Assembly (NCBI RefSeq): GCF_014207705.1
Contig: NZ_JACHIU010000001.1
Coordinates: forward strand, 5,076,501 to 5,140,500
DNA: 64,000 nucleotides
From: Sphaerisporangium rubeum
GTDB lineage: Bacteria; Actinomycetota; Actinomycetes; Streptosporangiales; Streptosporangiaceae
Direction of reading: 5' to 3'
This document shows positions 46,229-55,551 of this stretch, piece by piece. Position numbers and translations under genes: made by a program. Below the pieces are notes generated by a model, which saw only the letters and a list, made by a program, of their open reading frames with translations, searched no databases and was not told the origin of the DNA. Each line of letters begins with the position of its first letter. The first letter of the stretch is position 1.

Positions 46229-47345
46229 CGAGACCTCCTAGAAGCCACAAGATCACCCCGATGACCACCAAAGTGATCACTATGGCCACGGCCACGCCGG
46301 CGCCGGCCCCCGGCCGTGGCGGCGGCGGAGGCGCCTGGCGCGGCATCGTCGGTTCCCCCCGGTGCGCGGCGGCCTCGGGCTCCGGCTCGTCCTCGTCGCG
46401 CACCACCCGGTCGGCGGGCTCCGGGGGCCGCCGGTACGCCGTGCCGTGCTTCTGCCGCATCAGCTCGTCGAACCGGTGACCGCCTTCCCTGAACCCGCGG
46501 TCCGGCTCCTCCGGCGGCGGAGGCAGCGGGTCCTGGACGTTCAGCCGGCCCAGCAGCTCCACCGGATGCGGCCGGTGGACGGCCTTCTGCGCGAAGACCC
46601 CGGTGAGCAGTTCCTTGGTGCGCGGCTCCACCAGGCCGAGATCGGGGTCGCGTTCCAGGGCCGCGGCCGAGGCGAGGCCGACGGACATGTGGTAGATCAC
46701 CATGCCGGCGCTCCACACGTCGTCCCGCGCGCACGTCCCGCCTCCCCCCACGCGCTGCTGCGGCGAGGCCCACGGCCGGGTCCCCGCGGCACGCCTGACC
46801 CGGAACGCCGGCGCGGCCGTCTCGAAGTCGGTGAGCTGCGCGCGGTGGCCGTCCCACCGCACGCTGTACGGCGTGATGCCGCGGTGCACGACGGCGACCT
46901 GTTCCAGCATGCGCACGCCACGCAGCAGGCTCGTCTGGAACGACCGCTGCTCGTCCAGCAGCAGCCGTCCGGCGACCTCCGCCGCGAACGGCCCCACGAA
47001 CCGTTCGAACAGCGCGAACGGCTCGCCGCCGTCCACGTCGTACCCGACGAGCCGCGCCAGCTCGGCCGGGTAGCCTGGCCCGCCGAACCTGCGGCGCAGC
47101 AGCAGGCCGACGCGCACCTCGTTCTCCAGGCGTGCGTACAGTCCGGGGTCGGCGTCATCGGCCTCACGGCCGATGGATTTCTGCACCAGGAGGACCGGGC
47201 CGGACTCCGCCTCCGCCTCGATCTCGGCGAGCGTCATGCCGGACCCCGGTACGTCAGGCACTTCGCGCCGGCCGAGCACCTTCCACTGGCGCAGACCGCC
47301 GTCCACGTCGACAAAGTCGATCTTCAGCGCGCCGGGGTCAGTCAC
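46221..47345 (-). CDS. Tail-anchored pseudokinase
   Basis: The protein has 374 residues and a eukaryote-like kinase fold: candidate ATP Lys56 in VLLVQKS, helix C Glu in NEVRVGLLL, and LARLVGYDVDGGEPFALFER. The catalytic loop is VHRGITPYSV: the catalytic Asp of HRD is Gly and the metal-binding Asn is Ser/Val. DFG reads DFE (173-175). It is therefore probably inactive in phosphotransfer and may act as a scaffold or switch. A Pro-rich linker ends in one TM helix at about residues 350-370. Its start overlaps the multi-TM gene by eight bases. Confidence 0.82.
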   Translation of the reverse strand: MTDPGALKIDFVDVDGGLRQWKVLGRREVPDVPGSGMTLAEIEAEAESGPVLLVQKSIGREADDADPGLYARLENEVRVGLLLRRRFGGPGYPAELARLVGYDVDGGEPFALFERFVGPFAAEVAGRLLLDEQRSFQTSLLRGVRMLEQVAVVHRGITPYSVRWDGHRAQLTDFETAAPAFRVRRAAGTRPWASPQQRVGGGGTCARDDVWSAGMVIYHMSVGLASAAALERDPDLGLVEPRTKELLTGVFAQKAVHRPHPVELLGRLNVQDPLPPPPEEPDRGFREGGHRFDELMRQKHGTAYRRPPEPADRVVRDEDEPEPEAAAHRGEPTMPRQAPPPPPRPGAGAGVAVAIVITLVVIGVILWLLGGLVG

Positions 47346-49770
47346 CGTGTCCTCCTCCCTTGCCGGGCCCGGCGGGAGGCGCGGCGGAACCGGCCGGGCC
47401 CGCCGCGCCGTTCATGCCTCCCGCGACCCGGTTGTGCGACGGCGGCACGTTCCTGGCCCAGGTGACGTCCACCAGGCCGGTGCGCAGCGGCACCAGGCGC
47501 AGCACCCCGGCGTACCGGCTCGCGGCGGTCCACACCACGTCGCCGGGGAACCGGATGGCCTGGCCCGTGCGGTCCCCGCCGGCCCCCACGGGGGGCTGGG
47601 CCACCCGGGGTGCGAACCGCACCGACATCGCGCCTCCGGTGGCCCGCAGGTACCGCAGCTCGTCCTGACCGCACAGTTGCGTCATCCGGCCTCCCACGCG
47701 CATGCGCACCAGCTCCGCGAGGTCCGGCGAGCGCCGCCACACCGACTCGGCCAACTCCGTGCGGCGCGGGTTGTCCCGCGCGAACGACGGCCGTTCGTGC
47801 ACCCCGCGCTGACGCAGGTGGTCCCAGTAGCCGTCGAGCCCGGCGCGGGCCCGTTCCTCGACGCGCCACGTGACGTCGCGCAGCGCGCCGCCGTACATCT
47901 GCTGCCACAGCGGGTCGAGCACGTGGGCCGCGAGGTCGGTCAGGTCGTCCCACACCACCTGCGCGAACTCGGCGCGGAACTCGGGGAAGCCCACGGCGCC
48001 GCGGCGCGCCGGCCCCGTCTGTCCCGCGAGCCGTTCCCGCTGCTCGGTGACGCCGCGGTGCAGCGCGCGCACGAGGTCCTCCAGCACCGACGCGTACGTC
48101 TGCGCGGTGTCGGCGGCGGCGCGGCGGGCCCGCGCGAGAACCCACTCCTGGAACGCCACCTCGGTGACCACCCCGTCGAGCGCGCCAGCGGCGGCCCCGG
48201 CCTCGGCGACCGGCAGTCCGGCGTACCAGCGGGCCACCGCGCCGCGCCACCAGAGGTACAGCGTGAAGGCCATGCCGGCGAGGGCCGGCACCACGACGAG
48301 GACGGTGACCGCGAGCGGCGGCCCCGGCCAGTCGCCGCCGGGAGGCACCCGCCAGAAGGCGTGACCGGCGAGCACACCGAGCATGGCCGCGCCGCCGTGC
48401 GCGAGCAGCGGCCGGACCGGCAGCGCCGTCCAGCCGTGCTCGCCGTCGCGCTCGGGGACCCTGGCGTGCAGCAGCGCGACACCGCCGCACCAGGCCAGCA
48501 GGACGAACAGGACGACGCCGGCCAGGCGCAGCAGCGCACCCATCAGGCTGTCGGCCAGGGGGCCCATGCCGAGGCCCACGAGGAAGCCGAGCACCCCGGC
48601 GGCGGCGAGCAGCCCCGTGCGCATCGGGTCGAGCGTGAACGGGTACGGACTCGCCAGTTCGGCGAGCAGCCGGCCGGGACACGCCGCGGTGAGCCGGGAC
48701 CTGTGCATGCCGCTGCCGGCGGGTGCGACGCGGGCCGCGTAGGCGCGCAGCCGCGCCACGATGGTGTGCAGGGAGACACCGCTCCTGAACTGCGACCTGA
48801 CGACGTCGCGCAGCGCCTCGGCGGGGTCACCCTGCCGCGGGTCGCCGTCCATCCGCACACCGGCCCGCCGCAGCCGGCCCAGTACCGTGTGGTCCTCACC
48901 GTCGAAACCGCCGGCCTCGGTGAACAGCCGTGCCGCCTCGTCGCGGAAGACCCGCAGCGCCTCGCCGGCCGTGACGAGGCCGTGGACCGCGGTTCCCGGC
49001 GGGCCGCCGGCGACCAGCGCGGTCACCGACTCCAGCTTGGCGCGCAGCGCCTGGAGGCCACGCGCGCGCAGCAGCGCCTCGTCGCGCCGCACGGCCAGCG
49101 GCCCGCCGGGGACCAGCGGATCCGGCGGCGGGCCCGTGTGCGATCCGGTGAGCACGGCGAGCACGCGTCCCGGTGACCGGTCGGCGGCGGCGAGGTCGGC
49201 GGCGGCGCCGGCCCGCGTGGCGTCCGCGCCGCCGATGAGCCGTTCGAGGCCGTCGCTCAGCGCGTCGGCCAGCAGCTCGTCACCGAAGTGGCCGGACATG
49301 ACGGTGAACCCCACCGACGCGACCCGGTCGGGGATGCCTCTGGTCTGCGCGACCACCGTGTCGAAGATCTCCGGCAGCAGCAGCACCTGCTGGAGCTGGA
49401 GCAGGTTGCCGCCGGGGTCGTCACGTCCGGCGTAGGCGTGGCCGGTCTCCATGTCCCACTCCACGCCGGTGAGGTCGCCGGCCCACAGTGTGGCCGCGAC
49501 CTCCGACGACGCCATGGCGGGCGACAGGCGCAGCGCCGTGTCCCCCGCCGGGTCCGCGGGCCCGACGACCAGGCACAGGACGGCGCGCACGGCGCGGGTG
49601 CCGAGGACGCGTTCGTAGAACGGGCCGCGTCCGGCCAGCCGGTCCACCCGGTCGACGACCAGGACGCGGCCCCGGTCGGCGCCGACGGCGCTCCAGCCCT
49701 CGTCGCCGTGGTCGCGGTCCCTGATGTCCAGGAGCAGGACATCGGGCTCCATCTCTTCGGTCACGGCCAC
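47338..49770 (-). CDS. Large membrane protein of unknown function in the GTPase/tubulin array
   Basis: The 810-residue protein has no family I recognise. Residues 1-380 are soluble, start with a Rossmann-like strand (PDVLLLDIRDRDHGDEGW, VLVVDRVDRLAG), and contain SPAMASSEVAATLWAGDL. Four TM segments follow at about residues 388-410, 418-440, 458-475 and 488-510. The C-terminal 300 residues are helical and soluble (VLEDLVRALHRGVTEQRER, LDPLWQQMYGGALRDV) with a Gly/Pro-rich tail. It overlaps both neighbours (10 and 8 bases), which places it firmly in the operon. It may be the membrane core on which the tubulin-like protein and GTPase assemble; that is inference. Confidence 0.75.
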   Translation of the reverse strand: MAVTEEMEPDVLLLDIRDRDHGDEGWSAVGADRGRVLVVDRVDRLAGRGPFYERVLGTRAVRAVLCLVVGPADPAGDTALRLSPAMASSEVAATLWAGDLTGVEWDMETGHAYAGRDDPGGNLLQLQQVLLLPEIFDTVVAQTRGIPDRVASVGFTVMSGHFGDELLADALSDGLERLIGGADATRAGAAADLAAADRSPGRVLAVLTGSHTGPPPDPLVPGGPLAVRRDEALLRARGLQALRAKLESVTALVAGGPPGTAVHGLVTAGEALRVFRDEAARLFTEAGGFDGEDHTVLGRLRRAGVRMDGDPRQGDPAEALRDVVRSQFRSGVSLHTIVARLRAYAARVAPAGSGMHRSRLTAACPGRLLAELASPYPFTLDPMRTGLLAAAGVLGFLVGLGMGPLADSLMGALLRLAGVVLFVLLAWCGGVALLHARVPERDGEHGWTALPVRPLLAHGGAAMLGVLAGHAFWRVPPGGDWPGPPLAVTVLVVVPALAGMAFTLYLWWRGAVARWYAGLPVAEAGAAAGALDGVVTEVAFQEWVLARARRAAADTAQTYASVLEDLVRALHRGVTEQRERLAGQTGPARRGAVGFPEFRAEFAQVVWDDLTDLAAHVLDPLWQQMYGGALRDVTWRVEERARAGLDGYWDHLRQRGVHERPSFARDNPRRTELAESVWRRSPDLAELVRMRVGGRMTQLCGQDELRYLRATGGAMSVRFAPRVAQPPVGAGGDRTGQAIRFPGDVVWTAASRYAGVLRLVPLRTGLVDVTWARNVPPSHNRVAGGMNGAAGPAGSAAPPAGPGKGGGHGD

Positions 49771-52700
49771 CGGCGTACCGCCTCGACGAGATCGATCAGA
49801 TTGGTGTTCACGGGGTTGGAGACACCGGTGAACGGCGCGCGCAACGCCTGCTCAAGGGTGTCGCGCCACAGTTCGGCCAGCCGTTCGGCCTGTCTGCGGC
49901 CCTGTTCCGACAGCGTCGGCATGCGGATCTCCAGGAGCTTCAGCTGTTCCTCCGACACGCGCCAGAACAGGTCGAACATCGGGTGCGGCGACACCGGGGT
50001 GGTCTCCAGGCCTTCCGGCAGCAGCCGCATGAGGCGTGCGGCGAAGTCGCGGCGCACCGTCTGGTCGTCGCTGAGCGTCCACTCCTCGTAGGCCCGCAGC
50101 AGGCTTCCCCAGGAGGACGCGCCGGCGTACGTCGTGAGATCCAGGGTCATGGCCATGGCGTCCGCGCCTGGGTCGAGCACCACGCGGATCCGTTCCGGCG
50201 AGTCGGGGTTGCCGCGCTCGACCTCGACGTAGCCGTTCCACATGGCGCACAGCAGGCGTTGCAGGATCCTGACGCGATGCTCGTGCGTGGTGACCAGGTA
50301 GCCGTAGTCGTAGCCGAGGCGCTGGCGCCAGCGCAGGAAGTCCTGGTCCTGCTCGTCGCGCAGCGCCTGACCCCAGAAATGCAGCACCTCGCGCAGCTCG
50401 GGGACCTCGGTCACCCCCATGGATGTCCGGAACTGCACCACCACGACGGCGTCGGTGTCGGCGGGCCGGAACTCCGGCCGGGGGCCGCCTTTCGGCAGGT
50501 TGATCCGGTCGTACAGGTAGGACTCCACCGCGGCGTCCGCCGTGACGGCGGGATAGGAGATGAGGACCTTCAGCTCGCCGGAACCCTGCGGGGTGAACCC
50601 GCTCGGCACCAGCGCCGCCAGTTCCTGCCTGAACTGCGTCAGGTCCTCCTCGCCGACCGGCGGCCCGTCCTTGCCGGCGGCCTGCGCCAGCAGGTCGGCC
50701 ATCGGCGGCAACAGCGGCCGTTCCCCCTGCGCGCGGTCACGGAACAGGCGTTTGACGGCCTGCTTGAGCCGGTCGCGCAGGTAGGCCCGCGCGTCGGCGG
50801 GGCTCTGCTCGGTGCTGATCCGGAACACCTGGCGCCAGCCGTCGGGGCCGAGTACGGCGCCGAGCAGCCCGGCCTCGCCTTCGTTGCCGCGCAACCTGCC
50901 GAGCCCCACCTGGTGCGCGACGGCGCGCGCCATCACCTGCTCGTAGAAGTGCTCCAGGTCCTCGCCGCGCGGCGGCAGCAGGTACGTCACGCCGACCCTC
51001 GGCCGGTACAGGTCGCGCGCGCGGCGCGCGAACCGCGCGTCGTCCTCCTGCGCGTGCGTGACCAGCTCGTCCCGCAGCTCGGTGAGATCGCGGATCACCC
51101 GGCCGAGCTTGTGTTCCCAGCGGGACGTCTGGTCGCCCCACGCGGCGTGCCACACGGCCCGCGCGCGTGCCTGGTACCAGGCGTCCTGCTCGCGCAGGGT
51201 GCGCTGCACCACCGGGTCGGCGAAGCGCACCTTGCGCAGCCCGGCGAGGCCGTCCCGTAGCTGCGGCAGCGGCGGCTGCACGGCCTGGCCCTGGCCGGCG
51301 GGGTCGCTGCGGCGGCGTTCCAGCAGGCCGCGGAACCCCATCTGGTCGGCCTCGTCGGCGAGCGACGGGTGACCCATGACGATGCGGCCGACACGCAGCG
51401 GGTCGAACGAGCCGAGCATCTGCTCGACGCCGCGCCGGGGATCGAACTCCTGCGCCATCTGCGGCACGGTGCCGCGCAGCGTGTTGTCCAGCGTCCTGAG
51501 GTTGTCCTCCATGCCGCGCACCCGGGTCGCGAGCACGCGGTAGACGCCGGCCGCGCCGTCGGCGGGTGGCGGCTCGGTGAACGGCAGCGGCGCGCGGTGC
51601 AGCAGCGGGCCGATGTTGGTGGCGCCGAACATCGCCTCCAGCGCGTCGCGGTTGCTCTCGGCGCGGCCCGGGGGCGGCACCGCGAGCTCCGACACGGCCC
51701 GCGCGAGCACGCGGGACGCCACCAGGTCGGCGAGGTCGTCCACCGGCACCGTCATCGACGCCACCAGGCTCGTGGACACGCCGCGGTTGCCGATGCCGGA
51801 CACGGCCATGGTCTCGCGTTCCACGCCGCGGTTGATGAAGTCGTCGGCGAACGACTGGTAGACCCGGTCGAAGCCGCGGCCGAAGTCCGCGCCGCCTTGC
51901 TGGTCCACGTCGGTGCCGACCAGCGACATCACCAGGGACACCACCGAACGGTGCAGGTCCTCGCGGTCCACCCCGGGGGTGCGGCTGAACAGGAACGCCG
52001 TCTGCACGGTGGACGCGCGCAGCCTGATCTCCCCTTCGACGGGGTAGCGCACGTACAGGTCGCCGGTGACGCCGGTGTTGCTCAGCTCGGTGCCGGCCGC
52101 GTGGCCGTTCTGGTCGTCGACCAGGCGGAACAGGTCGAGCAGCGAGCGGCCGGCGTTCAGCGTCGCGCGGCGGCCACCGCCGAGGCCCTCGTCGAACGCC
52201 GACGGCATCAGCACCAGCGGGTGGATCTGCGCGCGCAGGCCCGCCTGCTCCAGCGCGTGACCGACCAGGTGGAGGTAGTCGTAGAAGATGCCGGCGCCGG
52301 TGCCGCCGGCCACCGAGAACGCGACGAACACGTCGCACGAGGCGCGCAGCCGGCCGCCGAGCTGCGCCAGCTCACCGCCTGAGGTGCTGATGCGGCCCAC
52401 CGCCGACGACAGCGGCGCGAGCGCGGGACGCAGGCCGTGCCGCAGCGTCTCGAACAGCGCCGCGCGGCCCACCGTGGGGAGCTGGCCCGCGCCGCGCACC
52501 AGCGGCGCGACGCGCGGCTCACCCGCCGACGGCGGCAGCCAGGCCGAGACCATGCTCTTGGCGTTCATCCGCAGGCTGCGTGCCACCTCGGGGTAGGTGT
52601 CGAACCGCGGCACGAGGTCGGTGACCAGGTGCATGGTGCGCTCGGCCGCCGACGCGTGCTCCGGTGACGGCACCACGCGCGTACGCAGGCGCAGCAGCTC

Positions 52701-52901
52701 GGCCTCGTTGAGGTCGGCGTAGACGAACTGCAGGCAGGACGGGAGCTGGTACGGCAGCAGGCCCTGGCCCGGCATGCGGTCGAGCAGCTCCCTGCCGTCG
52801 GGCCCGCACAGCTCGTCCCTGATGCGCCGCTCCAGCTCCGCGCCGATGAGACATCCGGTTCCACCCAGCCCCACGAACATCATCGGCTGGTAGATCTTCA
52901 T
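49761..52901 (-). CDS. Tubulin-like (Tubulin_2/FtsZ-fold) large protein
   Basis: The 1046-residue protein starts MKIYQPMMFVGLGGTGCLIG, the N-terminal nucleotide loop of the tubulin-like family. The tubulin signature is in VAFSVAGGTGAGIFYDYLHL near residue 197. Other family features are FVYADLNEAELLRLR, LNAGRSLLDLFRLVDDQN and FINRGVERETMAVSGIGNRG. The C-terminal half is helical. These proteins are much longer than FtsZ and are found in actinomycete operons with vWA, kinase and GTPase genes; polymer formation is not demonstrated from sequence. The gene is 31 bases from the vWA gene and overlaps the multi-TM gene by ten. Confidence 0.85.
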   Translation of the reverse strand: MKIYQPMMFVGLGGTGCLIGAELERRIRDELCGPDGRELLDRMPGQGLLPYQLPSCLQFVYADLNEAELLRLRTRVVPSPEHASAAERTMHLVTDLVPRFDTYPEVARSLRMNAKSMVSAWLPPSAGEPRVAPLVRGAGQLPTVGRAALFETLRHGLRPALAPLSSAVGRISTSGGELAQLGGRLRASCDVFVAFSVAGGTGAGIFYDYLHLVGHALEQAGLRAQIHPLVLMPSAFDEGLGGGRRATLNAGRSLLDLFRLVDDQNGHAAGTELSNTGVTGDLYVRYPVEGEIRLRASTVQTAFLFSRTPGVDREDLHRSVVSLVMSLVGTDVDQQGGADFGRGFDRVYQSFADDFINRGVERETMAVSGIGNRGVSTSLVASMTVPVDDLADLVASRVLARAVSELAVPPPGRAESNRDALEAMFGATNIGPLLHRAPLPFTEPPPADGAAGVYRVLATRVRGMEDNLRTLDNTLRGTVPQMAQEFDPRRGVEQMLGSFDPLRVGRIVMGHPSLADEADQMGFRGLLERRRSDPAGQGQAVQPPLPQLRDGLAGLRKVRFADPVVQRTLREQDAWYQARARAVWHAAWGDQTSRWEHKLGRVIRDLTELRDELVTHAQEDDARFARRARDLYRPRVGVTYLLPPRGEDLEHFYEQVMARAVAHQVGLGRLRGNEGEAGLLGAVLGPDGWRQVFRISTEQSPADARAYLRDRLKQAVKRLFRDRAQGERPLLPPMADLLAQAAGKDGPPVGEEDLTQFRQELAALVPSGFTPQGSGELKVLISYPAVTADAAVESYLYDRINLPKGGPRPEFRPADTDAVVVVQFRTSMGVTEVPELREVLHFWGQALRDEQDQDFLRWRQRLGYDYGYLVTTHEHRVRILQRLLCAMWNGYVEVERGNPDSPERIRVVLDPGADAMAMTLDLTTYAGASSWGSLLRAYEEWTLSDDQTVRRDFAARLMRLLPEGLETTPVSPHPMFDLFWRVSEEQLKLLEIRMPTLSEQGRRQAERLAELWRDTLEQALRAPFTGVSNPVNTNLIDLVEAVRRWP

Positions 52902-52932
52902 AGGACGGTTCCCTTTCCGTTACCGGTGCGGC

Positions 52933-55224
52933 TCACAGGAGCGGGTCGCCGGACGACGACGAGGAGTAGGGGCCGGTGGACGAGCCTTCGCCGTACGAGG
53001 TGGTGGACCCGCCGTACGGGTCCGGCGGGTCGTACGGCCCGGCCGGCGTGCGCGCGGTGAGGCGGCCGTCGAGCACGGCGACGGTGAGGCCGTCACCGAT
53101 CGGCTCGGGGACGCCGGGACGTACGCCGCGCCGGTCGCCTTCGGGGGTGCGCAGGAACAGGCCGCCGTCGGCGCCGCCGCGCGACACCTCGTACACCTGG
53201 TCGCCGCGCGCGGGCCGGTCGAACTGCGGCAGGCCGTGCGGGTCGCGGATGACGAACTCCAGCTTGCGGGTGCGGCCCACCGGTGCGCGCCACCGCGCCG
53301 CCTCCCTGTCGCCGCGGTACAGCACCAGGGTCAGCTCCTGCACGTCGCCGCGCACGCCGGCGGCACGCGCACGGGTCACGACGACCAGCAGCGTGACGAT
53401 CGCGAGCACGGCCAGCGCGGCGAGGATCCACGGCAGCGGGGACGGCGGGTAGGCGACGGTGACCTTGACGAAACCCCTGCCGTACTCGTGGCCGGGGTCG
53501 GCGGCGTCGCGCAGCACGAGCGCGCCGGGGATCTCGCCGAGCGCCGTGCCGCTCTGGAGCACCAGCTCCACGTCCCGCTGGGTCTGGCCGACGGGGAACC
53601 GCACCGACGGGGAAAGGACCTGCACGCGGTCGCCGTCACGCAGCCCGTCGAGCACGAGCGTCGCGTCGATCGGCGCACCGGTGTCGTTGGTGACGGCGAG
53701 CGTGCCGCGCGCGACCTCCCCCGGCGCCACGGTCTGCTTCGGGATGTCGACGACGGTGCGCACCCTGCTGCCGGGCCGGCCGATCCTCGTCTCGTACGGC
53801 ACCTTGTCCCCCTGCACCCCCACGGCGTCGACCACGCCGACGAAGCGCAGCCCCCCGGTCGCGGTGGACGGGACGGTCACCACGCCGGCGTACTCGCCGT
53901 CGCCGGCCGTGCGGTCCGGGCCGGTGCCGTCGTCACGCAGCCGTGCGTGCACCGGCTCCGGGACGCCGTCACCGGTCATGTCCACGCTGAACGTGAGCCC
54001 CTCACGGGCCGCGGGTGAGACCACGACCTCCTGCCGGGTCTGCAGCCGTGACCGCACCACGACCTGGCCGCCGGGCTCGGGGTTCTGCTCGTCCAGGGTG
54101 ATGGTGGAGCGCACGGCCCCCTGCCAGGTGACGGCGGCGACGACCCGCTCGGGCCGCGCACCCGGCGGGGCCTGCACCTTGACGGTCCACCGGCCGGGAC
54201 GGGGCAGCTCGACGCGCAGGCCCTCGACGGGGCTGTCCTCGCCGTACACCTGGAACGTCGAGCCGTCGTGCGCGCCGGACTTCGGCACGACGTTCCCCTC
54301 GGGGTCGATGTAGGTGACGGTGAACCGGGGGTTGTACTTGGCGACGGTGATGGACGCGTCGGTGGCGATCTCGGGGATGTCCAGCCGGTACTCGGCGCCG
54401 CCGGCGTCCACGACCTGCGGGTGGGCGACCTGCGAGCCGGCGCAGCGCGCGGTGCTGTACACCCGGACCATCGCCGCGAAGACCTGGTCCTCGCGCTGGA
54501 TGAGCTGGGCCGCGGGCCGCGAACCCGTCAGGTTGTTGCACGGCTTTCCGACGGCGAACTCCTTGAGCTGTCCGAGGTCGGCCTTGCCGAAGCCGAGCGG
54601 CCAGATCTGGATGCCTGCCTCGGCGGCCTCGCGCAGGTGTGCCTTGAGGTACTGCCGGGCCGCGTTCTGCCTGGTGTCCGGCGAGTCGCCGTAGTTGGGG
54701 CTGCGCCGGACGTCGAGCACGCCGTCGGTGAGCAGGAACACGATCTTCTGCCGGCCTTCTTCACCGCTGCCGCGCAGGGTGGACACGGCACGGCCGATGG
54801 CGGCGACGTGGTCGGTGTCGTTGCCTTCCTCCGGGGTGCGGCGGCGCAGGTCGCGCACGCAGTCCACGACGGCCTCGCGGTCCTCGCGGGTGGCGAGCGG
54901 TCCGAGGGGGCACACGACGTCGAGCGCGGCCTGCGCGCCGGCGTTCTTGCTGCCGAATCCGGCGACCTCGACCCTGGACCGGGAGGAGAACTCGCCGACG
55001 GCGAGCAGCGCGGCGGCGGCGCGCTCGGCGGTGACCGCGCTTTGTGAGAGGCTTCCCGACTCGTCGACGAGAATCACCACGTCGATCGGCTGCACCTGGA
55101 TCGGGCTCGGCACCGCCGCGGCGGGTGCGGCCGCGAGCGGCAGCGCGAACAGAAAGGTCAATGGCACTGACCAGCTTCGGATTCGGACCTTTGACCGTAA
55201 TCGGCCCACCGAGCACGAAGGCAT
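52933..55224 (-). CDS. Secreted or membrane-anchored vWA-domain protein
   Basis: The protein has 763 residues. The start at ATG 55224 gives a signal peptide (basic residues 8-17, hydrophobic SVPLTFLFALPLAAAPAAA). A vWA domain follows with an intact MIDAS (VVILVDESGSLSQS, residues 54-58; FLLTDGVLDV). Several beta-sandwich segments come next, including a choice-of-anchor-like region with RDDGTGPDRTAGDGEYAGV. Near residue 598 is a TM helix (LPWILAALAVLAIVTLLVVV), and the cytosolic C-terminus of about 150 residues ends in a Ser/Gly/Tyr-rich tail. It probably senses or binds a ligand outside the cell and signals inward to the tubulin-like and GTPase partners. Confidence 0.85.
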   Translation of the reverse strand: MPSCSVGRLRSKVRIRSWSVPLTFLFALPLAAAPAAAVPSPIQVQPIDVVILVDESGSLSQSAVTAERAAAALLAVGEFSSRSRVEVAGFGSKNAGAQAALDVVCPLGPLATREDREAVVDCVRDLRRRTPEEGNDTDHVAAIGRAVSTLRGSGEEGRQKIVFLLTDGVLDVRRSPNYGDSPDTRQNAARQYLKAHLREAAEAGIQIWPLGFGKADLGQLKEFAVGKPCNNLTGSRPAAQLIQREDQVFAAMVRVYSTARCAGSQVAHPQVVDAGGAEYRLDIPEIATDASITVAKYNPRFTVTYIDPEGNVVPKSGAHDGSTFQVYGEDSPVEGLRVELPRPGRWTVKVQAPPGARPERVVAAVTWQGAVRSTITLDEQNPEPGGQVVVRSRLQTRQEVVVSPAAREGLTFSVDMTGDGVPEPVHARLRDDGTGPDRTAGDGEYAGVVTVPSTATGGLRFVGVVDAVGVQGDKVPYETRIGRPGSRVRTVVDIPKQTVAPGEVARGTLAVTNDTGAPIDATLVLDGLRDGDRVQVLSPSVRFPVGQTQRDVELVLQSGTALGEIPGALVLRDAADPGHEYGRGFVKVTVAYPPSPLPWILAALAVLAIVTLLVVVTRARAAGVRGDVQELTLVLYRGDREAARWRAPVGRTRKLEFVIRDPHGLPQFDRPARGDQVYEVSRGGADGGLFLRTPEGDRRGVRPGVPEPIGDGLTVAVLDGRLTARTPAGPYDPPDPYGGSTTSYGEGSSTGPYSSSSSGDPLL

Positions 55225-55551
55225 ACGAATATCATCGCGTGATGTTTCCCCCACCTGCCCGTTCTCCCTTCTCCCCCAAGGCGACGGGACGTTCGGACGG
55301 TTCCGGGAAAACCCGGAGAACCGTGTCGAACGGCCAACGCGCGCGAGGCGTAAAGGGTTCCCCTTGATCAGGGAGACGATCCGGCCTCCGGTCATTTCCC
55401 ACCTTTAACAGAAGTCACACCACCGGCACCTCCACCCGCTATAGGTAAAGACGCTCGCGTCGCACCCGGAGATGGCAGCATGACCGAAATTCCTGGCACC
55501 GGATAATCCCCAGAAAAGCGATAAATCCCCCCATATACCGCGAATCGCCGG
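55225..55551. promoter_or_regulatory. Gene-free region upstream of the vWA-tubulin operon
   Basis: This gap of about 330 bases separates the first dynamin-like gene's stop from the vWA start and is the only large break in the array. It probably holds a promoter for the second half. It includes AT-rich patches (around 55405-55450 and 55500-55540). No small gene is convincing. Confidence 0.45.

Noticed and set aside
55225-55395. N-terminal extension of the vWA gene by 57 codons
   Set aside because: It is Arg/Ser-rich with no conservation and would bury the signal peptide. ATG 55224 places basic residues and the hydrophobic core properly.
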